A DNA stretch of 64,000 nucleotides from Owenweeksia sp. (GTDB lineage Bacteria > Bacteroidota > Bacteroidia > Flavobacteriales > Schleiferiaceae), in NCBI GenBank assembly GCA_028285465.1, contig JANQPD010000051.1:1-64000 (forward strand). The letters run 5' to 3'. Every line of letters begins with the position of its first letter. Within the stretch, counting starts at the first letter, position 1. The notes under the pieces were generated by a model. The model saw only the letters and a list, made by a program, of their open reading frames with translations. It had not been told where the DNA came from and did not search any database. This document shows positions 33,720 to 45,571 of this stretch, in pieces. The position numbers were made by a program, and so were the translations under genes.

Positions 33720-33974
33720 CTAATCCTCTTCCAGGAGTTTTTCAGATATATCAAGTGCCTGCCCAATGGTCATCATGCGCTCGGCATTCTCATCGTCAAT
33801 TTCAATATCAAAAGCTTCCTCCATATCCAGGATAATGTCTACAAGGTGAGCCGAGTTAATTTCCAGATCTAGCAGTAAGCTTGTTTCTTCGGTGGCATTT
33901 TCAAGAGCTTCTTTGTTTTGCACGTAAGGCTCAATGATCTCTTTGAGCTTTGCTTTTAATTCCTCCCGATTCAT
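33720..33974 (-). CDS. Acyl carrier protein
   Basis: 84 aa, acidic four-helix ACP. The attachment Ser lies in LEINSAHLVDIILDMEEAF, with NS replacing the canonical DS of housekeeping ACPs. This and the flanking genes indicate a pathway-specific carrier. Its start overlaps the ketosynthase stop (ATGA type, 4 bp) and its stop lies 4 bp before the PPTase start. Confidence 0.92.
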   Translation of the reverse strand: MNREELKAKLKEIIEPYVQNKEALENATEETSLLLDLEINSAHLVDIILDMEEAFDIEIDDENAERMMTIGQALDISEKLLEED

Positions 33975-35254
33975 GCTGGGTATTTTTTAAAGATTAGACA
34001 ACTGTTTACATCGCCAAAGCCAAAGCTTGACTTGGCAATAATATTAATTTCTTGTTTCTCAAAGCCACGTACCACGCAGCTTTCATCAATGTTTTTCAAA
34101 ATTTCCGGGTGTATCTCCTCCACGTTTAAACTGGGGTGTATAAACCCTTCCTCCAATTGCATGAAGCTGGCAATGCTTTCTATTGCGCCTGCGGCACTCA
34201 GGCAATGGCCGGTCATTGATTTAAGAGAGTTGATCATGGGAAAATCTTTTTTGCCAAGCCCCAGCGCCTTGCTCCAGTTGTTTACCTCCAATACATCGCC
34301 CATGGTAGACGTAAGGTGGCCTGAGATCAAATCGATCTCTTCTACGCGTACACCTGCAATTTCTATGGCTTCTTTGATGCAGCGTTGCGTACCTGCTTCG
34401 TTGGGGGCCGTCATGGTTCCGGTACCGCGCTGCCCCCCGGAATTGGTAAACCCGGCTATGATCTCCCCGTAAATATGGGCGCCTCGTTCCAGGGCACTTT
34501 CCAGCGACTCCAATACCAGTGCGCCTCCTCCGCTTCCCGGCACAAAACCGGATGCAGTGGCGCTCATCGGGCGCGAGGCTTTTTGCGGTTCATCGTTGTG
34601 TTTATAACAAAGTACACGCATCGCATCAAAGCCACCCCATACATAAGGTCCTCCCCCATCGCATCCACCCGCCAACATTATTTTGGCCTTACCGGCTTGT
34701 ATGCGTTCGTAACACATAATAATGGATTCTGAGCCAGTGCTGCAAGCCGAGGCATTGCTGCTTACCTGGTTCCCCAAACCAAAACGCCCGCCCAAAAAGG
34801 CGCTGATGCCGCTTGGCATGGTTTGTTCTACGATCGTAGTCCCGAGTTTACGCACTTTGAGGTCATCGGTCTTATAAAAAGCATCACGGGCCGTATCCAT
34901 AGCGCACATTCCCGTCCCGAAAATGGTCCCGGCATCCCAAAGGGGTTCCGCATCATGGCTGGCATTTACTTCCAAACCGGCATCGTTCCAGGCTTCCATA
35001 CCCGCTATAATCCCATAAATAACCCCACTGGCCGTAAGGCGCTTTAGCTCTAGTTCGGTAAAGGTACGGGCCATCAGCTCTTCTTCTATCCTGGGTGTGC
35101 CTCCGATGGTACACCGGAACTTCAGGCGTTCCAACTCTTCGTAGTGCTCTATGCCGGATTTCCCTGTTTTTATTGCTTCTTTGAACGCCGGCAAGCCCAC
35201 CCCGTTAGGGGATACTACGCCCATTCCTGTTACCACTACTCTATTTCGCCCCAT
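33971..35254 (-). CDS. Beta-ketoacyl-ACP synthase (KAS II-like)
   Basis: 427 aa thiolase fold. The nucleophile Cys lies in SSNASACSTGSESI. The His residues lie in SGHLTSTMGD (replacing the common AHGTGT) and KSMTGHCLSAAGAIE. The FGFGDVNS C-terminal block is also present. It condenses malonyl-ACP with an acyl chain, presumably to build the starter for the type III PKS encoded upstream. The HLTST variant separates it from housekeeping FabF. It is located between the dehydratase gene (12 bp) and ACP gene (overlap). Confidence 0.92.
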   Translation of the reverse strand: MGRNRVVVTGMGVVSPNGVGLPAFKEAIKTGKSGIEHYEELERLKFRCTIGGTPRIEEELMARTFTELELKRLTASGVIYGIIAGMEAWNDAGLEVNASHDAEPLWDAGTIFGTGMCAMDTARDAFYKTDDLKVRKLGTTIVEQTMPSGISAFLGGRFGLGNQVSSNASACSTGSESIIMCYERIQAGKAKIMLAGGCDGGGPYVWGGFDAMRVLCYKHNDEPQKASRPMSATASGFVPGSGGGALVLESLESALERGAHIYGEIIAGFTNSGGQRGTGTMTAPNEAGTQRCIKEAIEIAGVRVEEIDLISGHLTSTMGDVLEVNNWSKALGLGKKDFPMINSLKSMTGHCLSAAGAIESIASFMQLEEGFIHPSLNVEEIHPEILKNIDESCVVRGFEKQEINIIAKSSFGFGDVNSCLIFKKYPA

Positions 35255-35266
35255 CTTATCTCTGTG

Positions 35267-35734
35267 CTATCCAGTTTTGTTTATCATTCCTGCCAGGGTA
35301 CCCCGTGCTACTTCTTCCTGGTCTTCGTTATACATCCGTGCCTCACACTTAAGCTTGCCGAGGCGCCAAAAGGTACGCTCGGCCATTACTTTCACTTTTG
35401 TGTTGGGCAATACAGGTTTTAAAAACCGCATATTGGCCTCTGCGAAAGCTACGGAGAGATTATCTTGCACAAGGTGATTTCCCTTCAAATGCAACAAGTA
35501 AATGCCCAGGCATACCAGGCCAATCTGTGCCATGCATTCCGTAAGGATCACCCCGGGCGTAACCGGTCTTTCCTTAAAGTGCCCTTTATAAAAATATTCC
35601 GAGCTAAGAAAAGTGTAATGCCCCACCACTCGTTCTTCTGACAGTTCACTGAGCGTATCCACAAAGAGGAAAGGCTTTTGGTAGGGTAAAAGTTTTAAAA
35701 CCTCCTCGAAACTAAGCAATTGATTCGCCTCCAT
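35267..35734 (-). CDS. 3-hydroxyacyl-ACP dehydratase-like hotdog protein
   Basis: 155 aa hotdog fold. LLPYQKPFLFVDTL and GHFKERPVTPGVILTECMAQ match FabZ-type dehydratases: PGVxLxE supplies the Glu, though the upstream His of HFPG appears as GHFKERP. It removes water from 3-hydroxyacyl-ACP. It overlaps the SDR gene by 23 bp. The N-terminus resembles the AMP-binding-associated dehydratases of aryl-polyene-type clusters. Confidence 0.85.
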   Translation of the reverse strand: MEANQLLSFEEVLKLLPYQKPFLFVDTLSELSEERVVGHYTFLSSEYFYKGHFKERPVTPGVILTECMAQIGLVCLGIYLLHLKGNHLVQDNLSVAFAEANMRFLKPVLPNTKVKVMAERTFWRLGKLKCEARMYNEDQEEVARGTLAGMINKTG

Positions 35735-36554
35735 CTACCGGTATTATCGCACCATTTATCCAGGCTGCCTCAGGTCTGCTGAGTAAATATACGGCATTGC
35801 CCACATCTTCCGGCCGGGTAAGCCTGCCAAAGGGATTGCGCAAAAGGCTCTGTTCTTTCATAAGGGTGTTTCCTTTTATCTTCCTTAGGGCGACCGTATC
35901 GGTTACACCCGCCTGTATTACATTGCTGCGGATGCCATAAGGCGCAAACTCCAGCGCCATGTTACGTGAGATGGCTTCCAAGGTAGCTTTGGCCGCTGAA
36001 ACGGCCGCGTAATTGCGCCAGGCTCTTCGCCCTCCTTCGCTGGTCAAGGTAAGTAAAGAGGTCCCTTCCCTGATCAAACCGGCATCAAAAAGTGCTTTGG
36101 CCCAAGTGTAATAGGAAGTGCCCATCGCCTCTATGGTAAGGGCAAAATCAGCACTTTGCAAAAAGTGTTGTTCTTCGCTGAACTCTTCTTTTAATACCTC
36201 TACACTCATGGCCGAGAGATCGGTACGCGGGGAGACTTCTTTATACGGAACCATCAGCTTTAGATTCCCTTTGGCAATGCTGTGCAGCATTACGCCCAGT
36301 TTTTCTCCCTGCAGCAGGCGGGCCGTCTCCGTCAACATTTCATTTACTACCTCTGCCTTGAGGGCATCTTTATTGTAACCATAACAAGCCACACCCATCT
36401 TGCGGATGCTTTCAAATTCTTCTTCCGCCCGTTCGGCACCTGCTTTCCGGTCGCGGTAAAGGATAATAAGATTATAGCCTTCTTTTCCCAGCTTTTTTGC
36501 CGAAGCCAGGCCCAGGCCTGTACTGCCTCCTAATATGAGTGCCCATTTTTTCAT
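35712..36554 (-). CDS. SDR reductase, probably enoyl-ACP reductase (FabI/FabL-like)
   Basis: 280 aa. The cofactor loop LILGGSTGLGLASAKKLG is of classical SDR type. VMLHSIAKG (as in FabI HSIA), LTLTSEGGRRAWRNYAAVSA, then AKATLEA with the catalytic Lys, and VIQAGVTDT point to an enoyl reductase of the FabL/FabI group rather than FabG. With the ketosynthase and dehydratase it would give a nearly complete elongation cycle; a FabG would be borrowed from central metabolism. It lies 104 bp after the PKS gene. Confidence 0.8.
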   Translation of the reverse strand: MKKWALILGGSTGLGLASAKKLGKEGYNLIILYRDRKAGAERAEEEFESIRKMGVACYGYNKDALKAEVVNEMLTETARLLQGEKLGVMLHSIAKGNLKLMVPYKEVSPRTDLSAMSVEVLKEEFSEEQHFLQSADFALTIEAMGTSYYTWAKALFDAGLIREGTSLLTLTSEGGRRAWRNYAAVSAAKATLEAISRNMALEFAPYGIRSNVIQAGVTDTVALRKIKGNTLMKEQSLLRNPFGRLTRPEDVGNAVYLLSRPEAAWINGAIIPVDGGESIA

Positions 36555-36658
36555 CCCTTATCCCAACTTTGTTTAATTGGTCTACCTATTTCTGTACCTG
36601 GCAAGATGCAGCCTTCTTTATGTACATAAACAATCTCTATCAACCGGAGACTATAAAC

Positions 36659-37720
36659 TCAGCGCCATTCCAGCAATAGCCTTTGTGCAGAAAAGCCCGG
36701 GCCAAAACTAAGCATAAGCCCTTTTTCACCCGCCTTTATATCTTTCTCAAGATAGGCCTCTAATACATACAACACGGTGGCGCTGCTCATGTTCCCATAC
36801 TTCCTGAGTACTTTTTTGGTTTCATCAATATGTTTCCCGAAACTACGTAAAATTTCTTCCACCATCTGCACGATTTTTTTTCCGCCCGGATGAAAAATGA
36901 AATGCTGTATGTCTTCCAGGCGCAAATTGTTCCGTTCTACAAAAGGTGGTATGATCTGCGGAAAGTGCTCCCGTATCTGCTCCGGTACGCTTGGGTCGAG
37001 TACCATTTGTAAGCCACTGTTTTTCAAGTCGAACCCCATCATGCGCAAGGCATCATAGAAATGATACATGCCCGAATCCACGATTACCGGTTTTACCTGA
37101 TCCGGAGCCGGCCCCATTAAAGTACAGGCCACCCCATCTCCGAAAATAGCAGCACTCACTACGTTTGTCATGCTCACATCTTCATGCTGAAAAGTGCTGG
37201 TAGGGCTTTCCAGGGCAATAATTGCAGCCCGTTTCCCCGGATTTGCCGCCAAAAGATGCTGGGCGTAGATCAAAGCACTGGTACCTCCGGCACACCCCAT
37301 TTCCGTAACGGGTAAGCGCATAACGTCCTGCCGCATACGCAGGCGGTTGATCAGGTACGCGTCTACCGAAGGGATCATAATGCCGGTGCAACTGGTCGTA
37401 ATAAGGATATCAATATCCTTTGGAAGTAAAGCAGCCTTGTCCAGGGCTTTTTGCAAGGCTGCTTCGGCCAGCAGGGTCATTTCCCGGATGAAGTAATCGT
37501 TCTTTTCTTCGAAAGACGTTTTGGTAAAGACCTCCCCTACTTCCATGATGCTGTAGCGCTTATCTACTTCTGCGTATTTAAAAATGCGTAAAGCCTTTTC
37601 GCGAAAACGTTCCTCTTTGCCTTCCAGCCACTGTTCTACATAGGGTAAAATCTCTTCGGTGGTACGGGAATACTTTGGCAGAGCTTTGGCTGTGGCCAGG
37701 ATCTTTGCGTGGGGTGTCAA
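36659..37720 (-). CDS. Type III polyketide synthase
   Basis: 353 aa from a TTG that overlaps the methyltransferase stop as TTGA; family members begin shortly before ILATAKALPKYS, so the longer frame to 37783 is not used. Catalytic triad: Cys in VTEMGCAGGTSALI, His in FIFHPGGKKI, Asn in RKYGNMSSATVL. CTGIMIPSVDAYLI and SFGPGFSAQRLLLEW are typical of the chalcone-synthase-like bacterial clade. It probably extends a fatty acyl starter into an alkylpyrone or alkylresorcinol. Gene order PKS, methyltransferase, flavin enzyme resembles srsA-srsB-srsC. Confidence 0.93.
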   Translation of the reverse strand: MTPHAKILATAKALPKYSRTTEEILPYVEQWLEGKEERFREKALRIFKYAEVDKRYSIMEVGEVFTKTSFEEKNDYFIREMTLLAEAALQKALDKAALLPKDIDILITTSCTGIMIPSVDAYLINRLRMRQDVMRLPVTEMGCAGGTSALIYAQHLLAANPGKRAAIIALESPTSTFQHEDVSMTNVVSAAIFGDGVACTLMGPAPDQVKPVIVDSGMYHFYDALRMMGFDLKNSGLQMVLDPSVPEQIREHFPQIIPPFVERNNLRLEDIQHFIFHPGGKKIVQMVEEILRSFGKHIDETKKVLRKYGNMSSATVLYVLEAYLEKDIKAGEKGLMLSFGPGFSAQRLLLEWR

Positions 37721-38439
37721 GTTTTTGATGATGTAATGTTTCTTGCGGGCACTAAAACTAGGTATCGGAAGGCCCATTTCCAAGTGATGCTGAAATGGGT
37801 TATCCCGGCTTTCTTCAACATCCGTTGCCAGTCTTTCCTGGTGAATGATTTTTTTACCGACAGCTTTCCATCATGCCGGCTGATGTGGCTAAACCCAAGT
37901 AACCTGGAAACCAGGCGAAAAAGCTGATAAGCCATTTTAGACCGCTGCAAGTCGTTGATTAAGATTGCGGTATTTGCCGCGTGGAAATGCTTTAAAAATA
38001 AGACGATCTCTTCTTCTTTAAAATGGTGCAAAAAGAGGTTCAGGCTTACGACATCTGCCTCAAGTGCCGTAAACTCTCCTGAAAAAACATCAAACACGTA
38101 GTAGTGTATAGGCAGCCCCTGCGACTGTTCCCGGGCAAAAGCAATGGCCTTGTGATTGGCATCTACGCCACAGAGGTGTAAACACCACGTATTGCGCTCT
38201 GACCAACGATATAGATAACGCAAGGTATCTCCTCCTCCGCAACCTACATCTATAAGGCGTATGGGCTTATCCCGATCAAGCTCAAGGAGCTTACATAACC
38301 CATCGCGCACAATACGGTATCCCCCCAAATGCCGGTTAACCCTTTCCAGCTCGCGGAGGTTCTGCCTTAGGTCTTGCCCCTCTAAGGCAAAGTCGTCCAA
38401 TATTTCAGGCTCTGCCGAGCGTGTTTTAAAGTACAGCAT
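37717..38439 (-). CDS. Class I SAM methyltransferase
   Basis: 240 aa. The start ATG overlaps the oxidoreductase stop as TAATG; a 102-codon longer frame is only a shadow of that gene. Motif I LIDVGCGGGDTLRYL binds SAM, LCGVDANHKAIAFAR gives the acidic residue at the end of strand two, and DVVSLNLFLHHF is motif II-like. It probably methylates a phenolic OH or ring carbon of the type III PKS product. It is translationally coupled to the genes on both sides. Confidence 0.9.
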   Translation of the reverse strand: MLYFKTRSAEPEILDDFALEGQDLRQNLRELERVNRHLGGYRIVRDGLCKLLELDRDKPIRLIDVGCGGGDTLRYLYRWSERNTWCLHLCGVDANHKAIAFAREQSQGLPIHYYVFDVFSGEFTALEADVVSLNLFLHHFKEEEIVLFLKHFHAANTAILINDLQRSKMAYQLFRLVSRLLGFSHISRHDGKLSVKKSFTRKDWQRMLKKAGITHFSITWKWAFRYLVLVPARNITSSKT

Positions 38440-39560
38440 TATAGATATGTTCCATGCGCGTGTGTTACTGCTTGCCGCAAAGCGAGGGGAAATGCTCTTC
38501 CGAGACCCACGGCAGGTGCTAAAAAAGTATTGCGCTCCAGGAGCCATTGGGCAAGGTGGCCAAACCTGAGTCTTTTTGCAAAAGCACTTTGCCACTTGGC
38601 CCTGTACATCTGCTCCATCTGGTCGCGGGGGATCTTTCCTTCTAAAAACAAAGTTATACAGGCAACCGCTATTTTGGCAGAATGAATGGCCATCGCCATG
38701 CCGTTTCCGCAAAGCGGGTGGATCAGGCCGGCGGCATCCCCGCACATAAGCACATGTTGTGCTACCCGTTCGTGCATGCCAAAGTTTACCTGGCTAATCA
38801 CCAGGGGAGCAAAGACCTGTTTTGCGTTTGAGAAAAAAGCCGCTAAATGTGGGTTTTGTCCCAGCAAGCGCATTTCTACTTCTTCGATAGAGCTATATTG
38901 TTTAAACACTTCATTGGTGGTAAGGAAACAGAGATTCACATGGCCACTTTCTACCTTGGATAATCCACAGTATCCCCCTTTAAAATTGTGTAAGGCCACC
39001 AGGTCTTCCGGGAAATCCGCTGCTTCAAAGTGATGCTTAACCCCAATATAGGCACTGCGCCTTTTGGCAGAGGCACGGTTAAGGGTATAATTGAGTTTGC
39101 TGCGTTTTCCATAAGCGCCCAGCACTACCTTAGCCACGTAAATATCTCCTTCCTGCGTTACTACGCAATGTGCGTTATCCCTAAAGGAAATATCCGTTGC
39201 CTTGCTTTTCGTACAAAGCTCCACCCCTTCTTCCCGCGCTCTTTGTGCTAAAAAAGCATCAAAGGCATAGCGGCTGATCCCAAAGCCCCCCATTTTCATT
39301 GCACAACCTGCTTTTTTTCCGGAAGGAGAGGAGAGCTCAAAATGCCTGATCTTTTTAGGTCCCAGTGCTGCAGGAAAGGCATCCAGGCGCTCGAGGTACG
39401 GGCGCACTTCGTTGGATACATATTCTCCGCATACTTTGTGGTACGGGTACTCCTTCTGTTCCAGTAATTTCACGGAGAACCCCTGACGGGCCAGGGCAAT
39501 GCTGCCTACCAAACCCGCCAAACCACCGCCTATGATAAGAATGTCAGAAGTTGATTTAAT
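38439..39560 (-). CDS. FAD-dependent oxidoreductase (geranylgeranyl-reductase-like), probable ATT start
   Basis: 373 aa if started at ATT 39560. The FAD-binding motif DILIIGGGLAGLVGSIALA needs residues upstream of the first TTG, and an in-frame stop lies four codons before this ATT. AAAGG is 6 nt upstream. CGEYVSNEV (flavin contact) and CGDAAGLIHPLCGNGMAMA (second FAD motif) confirm the family of aromatic hydroxylases and polyprenyl reductases. It may hydroxylate the ring to a hydroquinone, as SrsC does, or reduce a chain. First gene of the lipid operon, 38 bp after the M48 peptidase gene. Confidence 0.85.
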   Translation of the reverse strand: MKSTSDILIIGGGLAGLVGSIALARQGFSVKLLEQKEYPYHKVCGEYVSNEVRPYLERLDAFPAALGPKKIRHFELSSPSGKKAGCAMKMGGFGISRYAFDAFLAQRAREEGVELCTKSKATDISFRDNAHCVVTQEGDIYVAKVVLGAYGKRSKLNYTLNRASAKRRSAYIGVKHHFEAADFPEDLVALHNFKGGYCGLSKVESGHVNLCFLTTNEVFKQYSSIEEVEMRLLGQNPHLAAFFSNAKQVFAPLVISQVNFGMHERVAQHVLMCGDAAGLIHPLCGNGMAMAIHSAKIAVACITLFLEGKIPRDQMEQMYRAKWQSAFAKRLRFGHLAQWLLERNTFLAPAVGLGRAFPLALRQAVTHAHGTYL

Positions 39561-39598
39561 ACAATACCTTTAATTTTATTAAAGCTTATGCCAAAGTG

Positions 39599-43504
<3,906 letters not shown>

Positions 43505-43506
43505 GC

Positions 43507-43962
43507 ATGGATCCCTCTTTTAAACAAAAGCTACACACACATTGCATTGCCCTGCTCCACGAAAGGGCAAAGGACCTGGAAAAGACCTTAAGGAGTTTAA
43601 GGCAAGACCTGCAGAGCGAGCGCAAAAGTTCTGCAGGAGACAAGCACGAAACCGGAAGGGCCATGCTGCAGTTGGAAATGGAAAAACTGGGAAAACAGCT
43701 CATCGCTCTTCAAAAGAGCCAGGCCCTCCTGCAAAGGATAAACAGCCAGAGTCCCTGCGAAAAAGTGGAAAGCGGGAGCTTGTTCAACACCAATAAGCAA
43801 TGGTATTTTGTAAGTATAGGTCTGGGCCCGGTTACTCTCGAAGAAAAAACCGTCTTTTGTATAGCTCCGGGCGCTCCACTGGCCCAGTCGGTGCTGGGTA
43901 AACGGGTGGGAGATGCGGCCTCTTTCCAGGGCAAAGTATTGCGTATAGAGCAACTCTTTTAA
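43507..43962 (+). CDS. GreA/GreB-like protein
   Basis: 151 aa. A long N-terminal coiled coil (residues about 10-80) is followed by a small beta domain with GLGPVTLEEKTVFCIAPGAP, LAQSVLGKRVGDAASFQGK, as in the FKBP-like C-terminal domain of Gre transcript-cleavage factors. The acidic finger tip of GreA is not evident, so it may bind polymerase without cleavage activity. It follows the ABC-F gene by 2 bp, probably cotranscribed. Confidence 0.7.
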   Translation: MDPSFKQKLHTHCIALLHERAKDLEKTLRSLRQDLQSERKSSAGDKHETGRAMLQLEMEKLGKQLIALQKSQALLQRINSQSPCEKVESGSLFNTNKQWYFVSIGLGPVTLEEKTVFCIAPGAPLAQSVLGKRVGDAASFQGKVLRIEQLF

Positions 43963-45455
43963 ACTACACTGACCTTTCCGTTGCCCAGGGGACGAAGGTC
44001 TTTCGGCAGGAATTCGACCGTTCCCAGTGCCTTTTCATTTTTTACAAAGGCGAGCCGGAACGTTTGTATCTTGCCATTAAGCAAGTGGTGCCGAAACCTC
44101 GCCGGACATACAATCAACTGATACCCCAACGGCTTCCAACGCTCCGGAAAATGTGTCGAGGTGAAATAGTACCAATTGAAATTGCCTTCTACCACTACTC
44201 TCTTGCTCAGCACACCTTCAATGGGCAGCTCACTTTTCAATAATTCTATGGCCTTGCTCGTAGTATTATAGCCGGCTGCGTCCAGTTTTACGGTAAGCTC
44301 AAGGTAGTTGGGGTAGCGGTTGATCAAAGGCAGCAGTAAGCTCCTGGGGTTACCCCATTGCATGAGGTGCCCATGCACAATGTTTAAGCTTGTAAGGCTC
44401 ACCACCAGATACACCAGCGTGTAGGATTGCCAGAAGGCCGTGTCGGCTGCAAAGCGCATGGCTAATTCAGGTGATTTGGTAAAGAGGATATAGAGAAAAC
44501 CCGCTGCGCATAAGAGCAACAGGTAGGCGGTAAGGTAAAATTTATACTTGGCTGCCCTGAGCCGCCTTTCAGGCTTAAAGTAAGGTGAAATATTCAGCGT
44601 ATTATTGATCATCATGGTGAGGAAATGGATGCTCGCCAGGAAGAAAAAGATGGTGATCAAAGGAAGGTTGAAACTATCGGAAATCAGCCAAAAGTCATAA
44701 AAGCCGTGCGCCAGCGCGGCAATACCAAAGCCTTTTAAAAAAGCCAGCACCTGGTTTTTCCCCTTGTAATGCGCTATAGCCAGCGTATAGGCGATGATGG
44801 ACGTGTCAAACACATGGGCAACACTGGCATAAAACGCCCTACCGGTGAGGGCAAACATACTGGACTCTGTAAGGTAAAGTACATTCTCAACGAAGGCAAA
44901 CCCCAAGGCGCACGCTCCTCCGTACAGGATGTAATCATAGGGTTCATTGATGTGTTTGCTAAAGCGCAGCATCAGCAAAAAGGGTATGATCTTAACCAAT
45001 TCCTCCGGCACGCCTATCCCCAATACACAATATGCAAAGTCACTTAAAAAGCTCCCATCTAACGCTAACCCCAGGTCACTTAGAAAGGCACTGATGGGAA
45101 AAACGAGAAAGGGTGTACTACAGGCCATTACAAATGTGAGCAGTATGGGTGCCCATTTCTCGCGTTCAAAAATGTCGAGCGCCCGAAAAAAGACAAACCA
45201 GAAATACGAGATGGCGAAAGCGAAGACTACCGTTAGGCTTAAGCGTACTACATTCCCTTTAAAAAAAGAAAGCATATCGGCATAGTAAGGATAGGTGCGA
45301 TACAAAATCCAGGAAAGAAATAGTACTCCCCCTACGCTCAGCAAAGCAATGCCCTGATACCGCAGTGCTTTCTTGTTCTTCGTTTCCTTCGCTTCCCTGT
45401 AGTCTCCGTAAGCCAGGTAACCAAAAAGCAACAATGAAAAACCAAGGAGCACCAT
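43959..45455 (-). CDS. PrsW-family intramembrane protease
   Basis: 498 aa with about nine membrane helices. Motifs in order: GVPEELVKIIPF (EExxK with the glutamates), LGFAFVENVLYL (F-x-x-x-E-N), SVAHVFDTSII (His) and IAALAHGFYDFWL (H-x-x-x-D). These are the four PrsW blocks. A C-terminal soluble domain of about 150 residues is extra. PrsW proteases cleave membrane substrates such as anti-sigma factors. No anti-sigma gene is adjacent here. It converges with the GreA-like gene (4 bp overlap). Confidence 0.88.
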   Translation of the reverse strand: MVLLGFSLLLFGYLAYGDYREAKETKNKKALRYQGIALLSVGGVLFLSWILYRTYPYYADMLSFFKGNVVRLSLTVVFAFAISYFWFVFFRALDIFEREKWAPILLTFVMACSTPFLVFPISAFLSDLGLALDGSFLSDFAYCVLGIGVPEELVKIIPFLLMLRFSKHINEPYDYILYGGACALGFAFVENVLYLTESSMFALTGRAFYASVAHVFDTSIIAYTLAIAHYKGKNQVLAFLKGFGIAALAHGFYDFWLISDSFNLPLITIFFFLASIHFLTMMINNTLNISPYFKPERRLRAAKYKFYLTAYLLLLCAAGFLYILFTKSPELAMRFAADTAFWQSYTLVYLVVSLTSLNIVHGHLMQWGNPRSLLLPLINRYPNYLELTVKLDAAGYNTTSKAIELLKSELPIEGVLSKRVVVEGNFNWYYFTSTHFPERWKPLGYQLIVCPARFRHHLLNGKIQTFRLAFVKNEKALGTVEFLPKDLRPLGNGKVSVV

Positions 45456-45571
45456 CCCGATCGCTGTTTAAAAAGAGGTTTGTTTTGGCGAATTACCGCA
45501 AAATCAGAGAAAATGCGAATATGTTTTTAAAAACTTATACGTTTATTTGGGCTCCAAATACAATAACTTCT

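Noticed and set aside
37717-38745. 342-residue version of the methyltransferase
   Set aside because: The first 102 residues are out-of-frame reading of the oxidoreductase gene (Arg- and Pro-rich); ATG 38439 overlaps its stop as TAATG.
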